Shown here: positions 21,944 to 30,667 of the stretch, in pieces
Layout: every line of letters begins with the position of its first letter
Numbering within the stretch: the first letter of the stretch is position 1
Origin: Sphaerisporangium album
GTDB lineage: Bacteria; Actinomycetota; Actinomycetes; Streptosporangiales; Streptosporangiaceae
Assembly (NCBI RefSeq): GCF_003323745.1
Contig: NZ_QOIL01000007.1
Location: 124,001-188,000, forward strand
Direction of reading: 5' to 3'
DNA: 64,000 nucleotides
The notes under the pieces: generated by a model
The model's input: the letters and a program-made list of their open reading frames with translations, nothing else
The model's database searches: none
Told to the model about the DNA's origin: nothing
Translations under genes and position numbers: made by a program

Positions 21944-22675
21944 TCACGCGGCGACCGGCATGAGGCGGGCGGCGAAGAGGCCGATCACCACGACCGACAG
22001 GACGGGCCCGAGGATCTTCACCTCGAACGTCCGCCCCGTCTTGATGCCGATCTTCCACGGCAGCAGCCATCGGTGCTGGAGCGGCCACAGCACCGGGCAC
22101 CCGCGCTCGGTCAGGCAGTCCCCCACCACGTGCGCCAGGCATCCGATCGCGACGGCGAAGCCGAGCCAGAGGTAGTCCACCCCGCGCGACTGCAGGAGGA
22201 CGAACGCCCCGGCGGTGATCGCGATGTTCACCAGGGCCGAGACGATGGTCTTGCCGGGGATGCCGATGCCGATGGCGCGGACGGCCAGGCCGATCATGAG
22301 GATGACCACGATGTCGCGGCCGACGGGATAGCGGCCGGCGAGGAAGTGCGCCCCGAAGCCGGCGGCGACGGCGAACGCCAGGGAATGGGTCGCGTGGCGG
22401 TGCCCGCCGCTGGCCCAGTTGACCACCTTGCTGAGCACCCACGTCGCCGGGCCGAAGGTCTGGGCGATCGTCGCGTGCGGGTGGTCCAGGTCCGGGAGCA
22501 TCGCGGCCCCGGCGCAGACGAGCGCTCCCGCGATCAGCTCGCCCGGCGACAGCACGCCCGCGACCATCGGGGCGAGGTCGGCGGCGGGGCCTCCGAGCGC
22601 GGGAAGGGCGGTCAGCGCCGGCGCGAGGAGCAACCAGGCCGCTGCTCCACTCAGCGCGTGCGTATGCCCCATCAT
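21944..22675 (-). CDS. YdjM-type membrane protein (metal-dependent hydrolase family)
   Basis: Polytopic membrane protein of 243 residues in the family annotated as YdjM or metal-dependent hydrolase. Characteristic metal-ligand-like motifs are GHTHALSGAAAW (residues 3-14), LPDLDHPHATIA (about 61-72) and GGHRHATHSLAF (about 90-101), with FPH-like AHVVGDCLTERGCPVLWPL near the C-terminus. About seven hydrophobic segments. The true activity is not established for the family. The start could be either of the tandem ATGs at 22675/22672 or a GTG at 22696; none has a strong ribosome binding site. Confidence 0.8.
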   Translation of the reverse strand: MMGHTHALSGAAAWLLLAPALTALPALGGPAADLAPMVAGVLSPGELIAGALVCAGAAMLPDLDHPHATIAQTFGPATWVLSKVVNWASGGHRHATHSLAFAVAAGFGAHFLAGRYPVGRDIVVILMIGLAVRAIGIGIPGKTIVSALVNIAITAGAFVLLQSRGVDYLWLGFAVAIGCLAHVVGDCLTERGCPVLWPLQHRWLLPWKIGIKTGRTFEVKILGPVLSVVVIGLFAARLMPVAA

Positions 22676-23196
22676 GCGTAGATCACGTTCGGGCACCTTA
22701 CGGCAAAATCCCGGCCATATCCGGGAAGCGTGCCCGCAACGGCCCGGCGTGTCGCTTGCCTCGGGGATAGGTAACCCTGGCCGGACCGAAAGTTACTCGA
22801 CGGTAGTCAAGGGCAGCGAAGGGAAGAGGCCAGGAAAAGGCAGACGGGACCGTTCCGCTCCAAGAGCACCCCCCAGCCCTCTCAAAGCAGAACGGACCCG
22901 TCGATAGGTGGTAACGCTCGGATCTCAGGACGTGTTCCCGGATTTTCGTGAGCTGCGTCACTATTTTCTGGCACGTTCCGCCGCTCCGTCACGGAGGGTT
23001 GGAGTTCGGTCACCATAGGCGGCGAACCGCAGGTAGAGCGCCTGGCGGACCGCCGTGAACCCCGCCCGGAACCACTCCTCCCCGCCGGACGGTTCCCCGA
23101 TTTGTCGAACAACCGGGTTGTTCTGAGAACAGTAGCGATATATCGTTGAGGCATCGAGAGCGGTCGATGGTCGATCGCCGAGTCAGGGGGAAGACG
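22676..23196. promoter_or_regulatory. Divergent promoter region with dyads before padR
   Basis: About 520 bases between the YdjM and PadR genes. Close to padR are TGTTCTGAGAACA (23119-23131), a 13-base perfect dyad with one central base, and CGATATATCG (23136-23145), a 10-base palindrome that may overlap the -10 region. Either could be the PadR autoregulatory site. The rest has no gene I can support. Confidence 0.4.
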
Positions 23197-23952
23197 ATGA
23201 CACACGCACATGCGATGCCAGGGCCCTGGCCCGACCCGCGGATGTTCCGGGGCGCGGCGATGGCCGCGTTCGGCTCCATGGCCTCGGGCCGGCAGCACGG
23301 TCCAGGCCACCACGGCCACCACGGTCACCACAGCCCGCACGAGCCCGGCGACGAGCACGAGGGGCGGGAGCGCCGCCACCGGGGGCGCCGCGGTCCCGGC
23401 CCCTTCCCGTGGGACTTCGGGCGCGGCGGCGGCCCCTTCGGCGGGCCCGGCTTCCCGTTCGGCGGGCGCGGCCCGTTCGGCCGGGGACCGCGCAAGGCGA
23501 AGCGCGGCGACGTCCGCGCCGCGATCCTCGCGCTGCTCAGCGAGGAGCCCCGCAACGGGTACCAGATCATCCAGGAGATCGCCCAGCGCAGCGAGGGCGG
23601 CTGGAAGCCCAGTCCGGGGGCGGTCTACCCGGCCCTGCAGCAGCTCACCGACGAGGGCCTGGTGCGCGCCGAGGAGACCGAGGGCCGCAAGACCTTCCAG
23701 CTCACCCCCGCGGGCCAGGAGTACGTGGCCGAGCACCCCGAAGAGGTGCGCGCGCCGTGGGAGGACATGACGCCCGACGTCGACGACACGGTCTACGAAC
23801 TTTTCGACCTGTCGCGTCAGGCGGCCGCGGCGCTCTTCCAGATAGCGCAGACTGGGACCGAGGGCCAGATCGGGCAGGCCAAGCAGATCCTGGCCCAGAC
23901 CCGGCGCAAGCTCTACCAGATTCTGGCCGACGGCGACACCTCGGAGGAGTGA
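23197..23952 (+). CDS. PadR-family regulator with His-rich N-terminus
   Basis: Transcriptional regulator of 251 residues. Residues 1-105 form an unusual low-complexity region with clustered histidines (GHHGHHGHHSPHEP, about 34-47) followed by Gly/Pro/Phe/Arg repeats. The PadR winged helix (about 107-185) reads KRGDVRAAILALLSEEPRNG, YQIIQEIAQRSEGGWKPSPG, AVYPALQQLTDEGLVRAEE; a C-terminal helical dimerisation region follows. AGGGGGAAG precedes the ATG. It is six bases upstream of a DUF1707 membrane protein gene and probably co-transcribed. The His cluster may bind metal (inference). Confidence 0.9.
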   Translation: MTHAHAMPGPWPDPRMFRGAAMAAFGSMASGRQHGPGHHGHHGHHSPHEPGDEHEGRERRHRGRRGPGPFPWDFGRGGGPFGGPGFPFGGRGPFGRGPRKAKRGDVRAAILALLSEEPRNGYQIIQEIAQRSEGGWKPSPGAVYPALQQLTDEGLVRAEETEGRKTFQLTPAGQEYVAEHPEEVRAPWEDMTPDVDDTVYELFDLSRQAAAALFQIAQTGTEGQIGQAKQILAQTRRKLYQILADGDTSEE

Positions 23953-23958
23953 CCCCCG

Positions 23959-24504
23959 ATGACCTCGCGGGACGATCTGCGGATCGGTGACGCGGAGCGC
24001 GACGAGGTGATGACCGCCCTGCGCGAGCACTTCGCGCAGGGCCGCCTCACCCACGAAGAGCTGGACGAACGACTCGACACGGTCCTCGCCGCCCGTACCG
24101 CCGGCGAGCTGCGCCGGGCGACGGCCGACCTTCCCGGCCCCACCACACCGCGCCAGGCGGCCCACGGCGGGCGGCCCACCTGGGCGCCCTCCCCGCACGC
24201 GGACCCCGCGCCCTGGGACCAAGCCTTCGGCCCGCCCTGGGGGCCGCGTCCGGGGGACCTGGCCTGGCGGCACGCCATGCGCGCGGCCCGCCGCGAGCGG
24301 CACCGCGTCCACCGCCGGCACGGCAGGCCGCCGGTGTTCCTGTTCATCCTGGCGATCGTGCTGATCGCCTCGCTGGTCTCCGGCTCACTGTGGCCGGTGT
24401 TCGGCGTCCTGAAGGTTCTGTTCCTGATGTGGCTGGTGTTCGCCGTGCTGGGCCTGGCGCACCGCCGCTTCCATCACCACCCCCGCGCCGGCCGCCGTTC
24501 CTGA
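23959..24504 (+). CDS. DUF1707 SHOCT-like membrane protein
   Basis: Protein of 181 residues. The DUF1707 domain (residues 5-60) reads LRIGDAERDEVMTALREHFA then QGRLTHEELDERLDTVLAAR. A Pro/Arg/His-rich linker follows, then two hydrophobic helices (about 126-145, VFLFILAIVLIASLVSG, and 148-168), with a His/Arg tail. Function unknown; such proteins often accompany PadR regulators and may be their membrane partners. An intrinsic terminator lies 34 bases after the stop, which marks the end of the padR operon. Confidence 0.85.
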   Translation: MTSRDDLRIGDAERDEVMTALREHFAQGRLTHEELDERLDTVLAARTAGELRRATADLPGPTTPRQAAHGGRPTWAPSPHADPAPWDQAFGPPWGPRPGDLAWRHAMRAARRERHRVHRRHGRPPVFLFILAIVLIASLVSGSLWPVFGVLKVLFLMWLVFAVLGLAHRRFHHHPRAGRRS

Positions 24505-24537
24505 GGCCTCGCCGGGCGTGGTGAGCCGATCCTCGGA

Positions 24538-24568
24538 CCGGACGGGCCGCGTGCCCGTCCGGCCTTTC
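24538..24568 (+). terminator. Intrinsic terminator after the padR operon
   Basis: CCGGACGGGC and GCCCGTCCGG pair perfectly over 10 bp around a 5-base loop and are followed by CCTTTC. This is the clearest rho-independent terminator in the window. The remaining sequence up to 24826 shows only the promoter side of the next gene. Confidence 0.8.
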
Positions 24569-24826
24569 GCGTGCGCGCCAAGCTGGGCGGACGTCCCTGC
24601 CACGGTCGCGCGCCGTAGCCGTGCGGGTGCCCGCCGTTCCGGAATTGGGCCTTGACGCTCCAAGTCAGCCGACTGATGATCTGCCTTGTCTTGAAGACCG
24701 TTGTCATTCCCGGGTTTGGCCTCGAACGCGTCCGGGCATGGTGGCGCCTGTTCTCCCCGTACCTCACGCCAAAACTCCGCGGTCCGGCCCTCCGTGGAGT
24801 CCCGCACCAACGACGAGGAGCAGCCG

Positions 24827-25492
24827 ATGGTCCCGCTTACCGACGTTTTTCGCCGTGATCTCAAGGTGATCGAGGTCGCCGGGGTGTTCGAGCGGGTGCG
24901 CGCGGCGGAGGCGGCGGTCCTTCCACCGGAGGTCTACGGCCCGGAGTTCCGCGCGGCCTACGAGAGCGCCGAAGGTGTCGTCTGGAAGCTGGAACGTGCC
25001 CAGCACTTCTACGAGCCCTACGAGCCGAGCTGGGTCGCCATGACCGAAGGCGACTGGGAACGTTCCCTGCGGCTCGTCGGCGAGATGCGGGACGGGTTCC
25101 CCGCCGAGTACGACGGCTACGCCGAGTTCCGCCGCGCCCGGATCGTCGAGTGGCCCCTGACGCCCTACATGCAGTGGGAGCTGCACGTCCTCGCGGCCCG
25201 CGCCGACGCCGGGGAGCGGCCCCGCGTGGTGCCCGCCTCGGCCGTCCGCGCTTTCGAACGTTCCGGGCCGCTGCCCGAGCTGCTGATCTTCGAGTCCGGC
25301 CTGATGTACGAGGTGCTGTACGACGCCGGGGGCGCCCACCTCGGGGGACGGCGCATCACCGACCCCGAGGTCATCGACCCCTGCCTCGCGGCGCTGACGT
25401 CGCTGTACGACCAGGGCGAGGAGCTGCGGGCGTACGTCCGCCGCGAGGTCGCCCCGCTGCCCGCCCCGGCCGCGCGCACCGGGACGGCCTGA
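24827..25492 (+). CDS. DUF6879 family protein
   Basis: Protein of 221 residues similar to the actinobacterial DUF6879 family, often found near helix-turn-helix regulators but of unknown function. Landmarks are SAEGVVWKLERAQHFYEPYE, RRARIVEWPLTPYMQWELHV, and a C-terminal part with LLIFESGLMYEVLYDAGGAH and ITDPEVIDPCLAAL. No signal or membrane segment. ATG at 24827 is preceded by GAGGAG. It stands alone and ends 16 bases from the convergent Pnkp gene. Family assignment is from pattern recall. Confidence 0.75.
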   Translation: MVPLTDVFRRDLKVIEVAGVFERVRAAEAAVLPPEVYGPEFRAAYESAEGVVWKLERAQHFYEPYEPSWVAMTEGDWERSLRLVGEMRDGFPAEYDGYAEFRRARIVEWPLTPYMQWELHVLAARADAGERPRVVPASAVRAFERSGPLPELLIFESGLMYEVLYDAGGAHLGGRRITDPEVIDPCLAALTSLYDQGEELRAYVRREVAPLPAPAARTGTA

Positions 25493-25508
25493 CCCCGTCC
25501 TGGAACGC

Positions 25509-28022
25509 TCAGAGCCGCGGGTCCACGGGCTCGGACTCCAGGGCGAGCACCGCGAAGACCGGCTCGTGGACGCGCCACAGCGGCTCGCCCTCGGCCAGCC
25601 GCGCCAGCGACTCCAGGCCGAGGGCGTGCTCGCGCAGCGCCAGCGACCGCTTCTTGCCGAGGAACCGCGACCGCAGCACGTCGATGCTCTCGGTGTAGTC
25701 CGGGCCGTAGATGATGCGCAGGTACTCGCGTCCGCGCACCTTCACCCCGGGCTGGACGCGACCCGGGCCGGGGTGGACCGGTTTGACGACCATGCCCTCC
25801 CCGCCGGCGCCGGTGAGCGCGGTCCACCACGCGGTCGCCTCGGCCCGCGACTCCTCGGAGTCCAGGGACACGAAGACGTGCCGCGTCGGGGTGATCACGT
25901 CGGACGAGAGGCGCGCCAGCGTCTCCAGGTGCCAGGAGTGCGGCTCCTCGGCCGCGGTCGCCCGTCCCTCCACCGCCAGGATCTGGAACGGCGCCAGCCG
26001 GATGCCGTCCAGCCCCGACACCGGCCCGCAGTACCGCGCGTAGGCGTCACGGAACAGGGCGGCGTTGGACGCGCGGCGCCGGGTGCGGGCGAGCGGGCCC
26101 TCCACGTCCAGCCCCCGCGCGGCAGCGGCCTCCAGCAGCGCCACCGCGTCGGGCAGTGCCGCGCGGGCCGCCGCGCCCACCGAGGCGTACTGCTCGCGGA
26201 TCAGCCCCTCGGCCTTGGCCGACCAGGGAAGCAGCTCGCAGTCCAGCACGATCCACTCGGTGCCGAGGCTCTGCCACAGCCCGGCGTCCGAGACCGCCTC
26301 CCTGAGCCGCGCCACGAGCCCCTCCGTCAGCGCCGGGTCGCCGAAGAACGGCCGCCCGGTGCGGGTGTGGACGGTGCCGCAGGTGCCGTCCACGACGCCG
26401 AAGCGCGCCGCCGCGGCCTCGGGCGTCCGCGCGAGCACGGCGATCGCCCGCGAGCCCATGTGCTTCTCCTCGCACACGACCTCGGTGACGCCGAAGGAGG
26501 CGAACTCCTCGAACGCCTCGGCCGGGTGCTCCAGGTAGCCGTCGAGCGGGGAGGTCGCCGGCGGGGCCATGGTCGGCGGCAGGTAGACCAGCCAGCGCGG
26601 GTCCACCGCGAACCTGCTCATGATCTCCAGCGCCGCGGCGGAGTTCTCCTCGCGGATCTTGACCTTCCCGCCGGTGCGGGTCTCGACGTACCGGGTGCCG
26701 TCGACGTCGCCGATGTCCAGGACGCCGGGGTCGCGCACGGTGGACGGGGCAAGGGGCCGGGCCGGCTCGTACCAGACCCGCTCGGCGGGCACCGAGACCA
26801 GCTCGCGGCTCGGATAGCGCAGCGCGGTGAGCCTGCCGCCGAACACGCACCCGGTGTCCACGCACAGCGTGTTGTTGACCCACTCGGGCTCCGGGATCGG
26901 CGTGTGGCCGTAGACGACCATCGCCCGGCCCCGGTAATCCCTGGCCCATGGATAGCGGACGGGCAGGCCGTACTCGTCGGTCTCCCCCGTCGTGTCGCCG
27001 TACAGCGCGAAGGACCGCACCCGCCTCGACGCGCGGCCGTGGTAGGCCTCCTTCAGGCCCGCGTGCGCGACCACCAGCTTTCCGCCGTCGAGCTGGTAGT
27101 GGCTGATCAGCCCGTCCATGAACGTCCTGGCGGCCTCACGGAACTCCTCCGGCTCGGCGGCGAGCTGCTCCAGCGACCGCTCCAGCCCGTGGGTGACCGA
27201 CACCTTGCGCCCGTCGAGCGCGCGGACGAGCTTCTGCTCGTGGTTGCCGGACACGCACAGCGCCGTCCCGGCCGCAACCATGCCCATGACCAGGCGCAGC
27301 ACGCCGGGCGAGTCGGGTCCCCGGTCGACGAGGTCGCCCACGAACACGGCCGTCCTGCCCTCGGGGTGCGCGGCGCCGACCGGCCGTCCGGCGTCGTCGC
27401 GGCGCAGCTCCCAGCCGAGGGCGATGAGCAGGGACTCCAGCTCGGCGCGGCAGCCGTGCACGTCGCCGATGAGGTCGAACGGGCCGGTCAGCTCGCGCCG
27501 GTCGGTCCACGCCTTCTCGTAGGTGATCGTGGCGTCGTCGATGGCCTCGCCCCTGAGCACGTGGACCCGGCGGAACCCGTCCCTGGAGATCTTGGACAGC
27601 GACCGGCGCAGGTCCTTGCGCTGCCGGACGATCACGTGGGAGCCGAAGTCCCGGTCGGGGCGCAGGGCGTTGCGGGCGACCGCGACCTCCTCGGGGACGT
27701 CGAGCACGATCGCGTCGACGAGCACGTCGTGGCTCTTGGCCAGCTCGACCAGCTTCTTGCGGGCCTCCCACTGGACGTTGGTCGCGTCCACGACGGTGAG
27801 CAGGCCGCGCCGCAGGCGGGTGCCGACGATGTAGTGCAGCACGTCGAAGGCGTCGGGCGTCGACTCCTGGTCGTTCTCGTCGTCGGACACCAGGCCCCGG
27901 CAGAAGTCCGAGGAGATCACCTGGGTCGGCAGGAAGTGCTTGCGGGCGAACGTCGACTTGCCGCTGCCCGACACCCCCACCAGGACGACCAGCGACATCG
28001 CCGGCACGCTGATCTCAGTCAC
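25509..28022 (-). CDS. pnkp: Polynucleotide kinase-phosphatase-ligase Pnkp
   Basis: Trifunctional RNA end-healing and sealing enzyme of 837 residues. Order of domains: 5'-OH polynucleotide kinase with P-loop GVSGSGKST (near residue 16); metallophosphoesterase with GDVHG (near 190), GDLVDRGPDS and GNHEQ; and a C-terminal adenylyltransferase with VCEEKHMGSRAIAV, whose Lys is the nucleotidyl attachment residue. The GTG start lies inside the last codons of hen1 (8-base overlap), so expression is coupled. With Hen1 it repairs ribotoxin-cleaved tRNA anticodon loops, leaving a 2'-O-methyl mark at the junction (known for Clostridium and Anabaena homologs). Confidence 0.95.
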   Translation of the reverse strand: MTEISVPAMSLVVLVGVSGSGKSTFARKHFLPTQVISSDFCRGLVSDDENDQESTPDAFDVLHYIVGTRLRRGLLTVVDATNVQWEARKKLVELAKSHDVLVDAIVLDVPEEVAVARNALRPDRDFGSHVIVRQRKDLRRSLSKISRDGFRRVHVLRGEAIDDATITYEKAWTDRRELTGPFDLIGDVHGCRAELESLLIALGWELRRDDAGRPVGAAHPEGRTAVFVGDLVDRGPDSPGVLRLVMGMVAAGTALCVSGNHEQKLVRALDGRKVSVTHGLERSLEQLAAEPEEFREAARTFMDGLISHYQLDGGKLVVAHAGLKEAYHGRASRRVRSFALYGDTTGETDEYGLPVRYPWARDYRGRAMVVYGHTPIPEPEWVNNTLCVDTGCVFGGRLTALRYPSRELVSVPAERVWYEPARPLAPSTVRDPGVLDIGDVDGTRYVETRTGGKVKIREENSAAALEIMSRFAVDPRWLVYLPPTMAPPATSPLDGYLEHPAEAFEEFASFGVTEVVCEEKHMGSRAIAVLARTPEAAAARFGVVDGTCGTVHTRTGRPFFGDPALTEGLVARLREAVSDAGLWQSLGTEWIVLDCELLPWSAKAEGLIREQYASVGAAARAALPDAVALLEAAAARGLDVEGPLARTRRRASNAALFRDAYARYCGPVSGLDGIRLAPFQILAVEGRATAAEEPHSWHLETLARLSSDVITPTRHVFVSLDSEESRAEATAWWTALTGAGGEGMVVKPVHPGPGRVQPGVKVRGREYLRIIYGPDYTESIDVLRSRFLGKKRSLALREHALGLESLARLAEGEPLWRVHEPVFAVLALESEPVDPRL

Positions 28023-29580
28023 GGTTGAACACCCCCATCTGGGTCGGCGGGCCCACCTCGGGGTCCTCGTCGCCGACCGGCCGGTACGCCACGCGGTAGC
28101 CGTACTCCCCGCAGACCCGCTCCGCCCAGGCGGCGAACTCGGCGCGGGTCCACTCGAAGCGGTGGTCGGGGTGGCGCATGCCGTCCAGGAACTCGTAGCG
28201 GACGTTGTACTCGCTGTTCGGCGTCGTCACGATCACCACGCCGGGGCGGGCCGCGCCGAACACGACGCGTTCGAGGGCCGGCAGGCGCGGCGGGTCGACG
28301 TGCTCGACGACCTCCATCAGCACGGCGGCGTCGTAGCCGGCGAAGCGGTCGTCGGTGTAGGTCAGGGCGCCCTGGAAGAGGGTCAGGCGCTCGCGGCGGG
28401 CCTCGGGCATGCGGTCGAGCTTGAGGCGGCGCGCGGCCAGGGCCAGCGCCCGCGCCGAGACGTCCACCCCGGCGACCTTGGTGAAGGCGGGGTTCTTCAG
28501 CAGCTCGCCGACGAGCCTGCCGGACCCGCATCCGAGGTCGATGACCGAGCGCGCGTGCGTCTCGGCCAGCGCGGCGATCACGGCCTCGCCGCGCAGGTGG
28601 TTGAGCGGCCGCTTGACGGCGTCCCCCGCGTCCCCCGCGTCCGCCGCGTCCCCGGCATCTCCGGTGTCCCCGATGGAATCGGCTCCTTCGGCGATCTCGC
28701 CATCGGCCTCCGCGAGCGTCTCCACGTCGACCTCGGCGTCGACCTCGGCGCCGGCCTCGCCGGGCTCCGGGAGGGCCCGCGCGGACGGCTCGATGGGCTC
28801 CTCCTCGACCGGCGGCTCCAGGTCCTCCTCGACGTCGTCGCCGAGTTCGGCCAGGCGGGCGAACGCGGCGCCGGTCAGGGCCCTGCGGCGGCCGAGATAG
28901 CGGCGCGTGATGCGCCCGCGCTCGGGGTGGGACGCCAGCCAGCCCTCCCCCGCCCGGATCAGCTTGTCCACCTCGTCGGGCGCGATCCAGTAGTGCTTGG
29001 CGTCGTCCAGCACCGGCAGCAGGACGTACAGGTGGTTGAGGGCGTCGGCCAGCCGCACCGACCCGGTCAGCGCCAGGCGCACGTACCGGGAGTCCCCCCA
29101 GGCCGGGAACTCCTCGTCCAGGCGGATGGGGGTCGCCTCCACCCGCCAGCCGAGCGGCTCGAACAGCAGGCGCGCCAGCTCGGCGCCGCCCCGGCAGGGC
29201 AGCGCCGGGATGGTGATCGCCAGGTCGATCGGCCCGGCCGCGAGCTCCGGCCTGGCCTTGCAGATGCCGGCGCGGGCGGTCCTGAAGACGTCCGCGAGCG
29301 CGACGGCCAGCATGGACGACGCGGCGTAGGGCCGGTCGTTGACGTACTGGCCGAGGCTGAAGTCGGCCGGCGAGGAGGACGACGTGCGCGAGCGCGCCAG
29401 CCGCACCCCGTCCACCTCCAGCATGAGCGCGGCCGTGCAGCGCTCGGCGGTCGCCTCGGGGTAGAAGACCCGGGCGACACCGAAGGACTGGGCGAACTCC
29501 TGGACCCGGTCGGGGTGTTTGTGCAGCAGGAAACCGAGATCGGTGGCCGGCCGCGTGGTCGTCGAGATGGCGAGCAGCAC
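28015..29580 (-). CDS. hen1: RNA 3'-terminal 2'-O-methyltransferase Hen1
   Basis: Bacterial Hen1 of 521 residues. The N-terminal domain that stimulates Pnkp ligase spans about 1-245 and includes DLGFLLHKHPDRVQ, the family hallmark. A Glu/Asp/Ala-rich linker (about 250-325) contains short GDAGDAADAGDA repeats. The SAM domain shows VIDLGCGSGRLVG, the Mn-binding EVVEHVDPPRL (Glu-Glu-His), and RHPDHRFEWTRAEF with a further His. GTG at 29580 gives the usual family N-terminus MLLAISTTTRPA; ATG at 29607 is an alternative. First gene of the Hen1-Pnkp operon. Confidence 0.94.
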   Translation of the reverse strand: MLLAISTTTRPATDLGFLLHKHPDRVQEFAQSFGVARVFYPEATAERCTAALMLEVDGVRLARSRTSSSSPADFSLGQYVNDRPYAASSMLAVALADVFRTARAGICKARPELAAGPIDLAITIPALPCRGGAELARLLFEPLGWRVEATPIRLDEEFPAWGDSRYVRLALTGSVRLADALNHLYVLLPVLDDAKHYWIAPDEVDKLIRAGEGWLASHPERGRITRRYLGRRRALTGAAFARLAELGDDVEEDLEPPVEEEPIEPSARALPEPGEAGAEVDAEVDVETLAEADGEIAEGADSIGDTGDAGDAADAGDAGDAVKRPLNHLRGEAVIAALAETHARSVIDLGCGSGRLVGELLKNPAFTKVAGVDVSARALALAARRLKLDRMPEARRERLTLFQGALTYTDDRFAGYDAAVLMEVVEHVDPPRLPALERVVFGAARPGVVIVTTPNSEYNVRYEFLDGMRHPDHRFEWTRAEFAAWAERVCGEYGYRVAYRPVGDEDPEVGPPTQMGVFNRD

Positions 29581-29661
29581 GCTGCCCGATCTTTCCCTAT
29601 TGACCATCACCCGGCCACCGGATTCGGCGAGCCCCCTCGCCCGGCCCCCGGCCGGTGGGCG

Positions 29662-30582
29662 TCAGACGTGCGGAAGGATCTCGGCGGCGATCAGCTCCAG
29701 GTGGTCGAGGTCGGACAGGTCGAGGACCTGCAGGTAGAGGCGCTCGGCCCCGGCCTTGGCGAACGCGCCGATCTTGTCGAGCACCTCCTGCGGCGTGCCG
29801 GCGAGGCCGTTGTTCCGCAGCTCCGGCACCTCGCGGCCGATCGCGGCGGCCCGGCGGGCCAGCTCGGCCTCGTCGGCGCCGACGCAGACGACCTGCGCGG
29901 CCGAGTACACGATCGGCCCGCGCCCGGCCGCCTCGCACGCCTGGCGCACCCGGCCGAAGGCGGCGGCGGTGTCGTCCAGGACGTTGAACGGCACGTTGTA
30001 CTCGTCGGCGAACTTCGCGGCGATCCGCGGGGTCCGCTTGGCCCCGGTACCGCCGATGATCACCGGCGGGCGAGGGCTCTGCGCGGGCTTGGGCAGGGCC
30101 GGGGAGTCGGCGAGGCGGTAGTAGGCGCCCTCGAAGGAGTAGGTCTCGCCCGGCGGGGTCGTCCACAGGCCGGTGATGATCTCCAGTTGCTCCTCGAAGC
30201 GGGCGAACCGCTCGCCGAGCGGCGGGAAGGGGATCCCGTACGCCTTGTGCTCGGCGTCGAACCAGCCGGTGCCGAAGCCGAACTCGACCCGGCCGCCGCT
30301 CATCTGGTCCACCTGCGCGACGCTGATCGCGAGCGGGCCGGGCAGGCGGAAGGTGGCCGCCGTGACGAGCGTGCCGAGGCGGATCGTCTCGGTCTCGCGG
30401 GCGAGCGCGCCGAGCGTCACCCAGGAGTCGGTCGGCCCCGGGCCGGGGTCGCCGCCCATGTTCAGGTAGTGGTCGGAACGGAAGAAGGCGTCGAACCCGA
30501 GACGCTCGGCGGCCTGGGCCACGCGGAGCTGGTCCTCGTAGGTGGCGCCCTGCTGGGGTTCGGTGAAGATCCTCAATCTCAT
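29662..30582 (-). CDS. LLM-class F420-dependent oxidoreductase
   Basis: Luciferase-like monooxygenase-fold protein of 306 residues, likely F420-dependent. Landmarks are MRLRIFTEPQQGATYEDQLR, AERLGFDAFFRSDHYLNMGG, TIRLGTLVTAATFRLPGPLA, QVDQMSGGRVEFGFGTGWFD and PVIIGGTGAKRTPRIAAKFA, all family features. Substrate unknown. The gene lies 81 bases upstream of hen1 on the same strand, so it may share a transcript with the RNA repair genes, though no functional link is evident. Divergent from the DNA ligase gene. Confidence 0.9.
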   Translation of the reverse strand: MRLRIFTEPQQGATYEDQLRVAQAAERLGFDAFFRSDHYLNMGGDPGPGPTDSWVTLGALARETETIRLGTLVTAATFRLPGPLAISVAQVDQMSGGRVEFGFGTGWFDAEHKAYGIPFPPLGERFARFEEQLEIITGLWTTPPGETYSFEGAYYRLADSPALPKPAQSPRPPVIIGGTGAKRTPRIAAKFADEYNVPFNVLDDTAAAFGRVRQACEAAGRGPIVYSAAQVVCVGADEAELARRAAAIGREVPELRNNGLAGTPQEVLDKIGAFAKAGAERLYLQVLDLSDLDHLELIAAEILPHV

Positions 30583-30667
30583 AGGGCCATTATCTCGACA
30601 TCGCCGGACACAACTCGGGGTGGCGTAGGGGTTCGTACGCACGGGCACGGCGGGTAAGAAAACGCCC

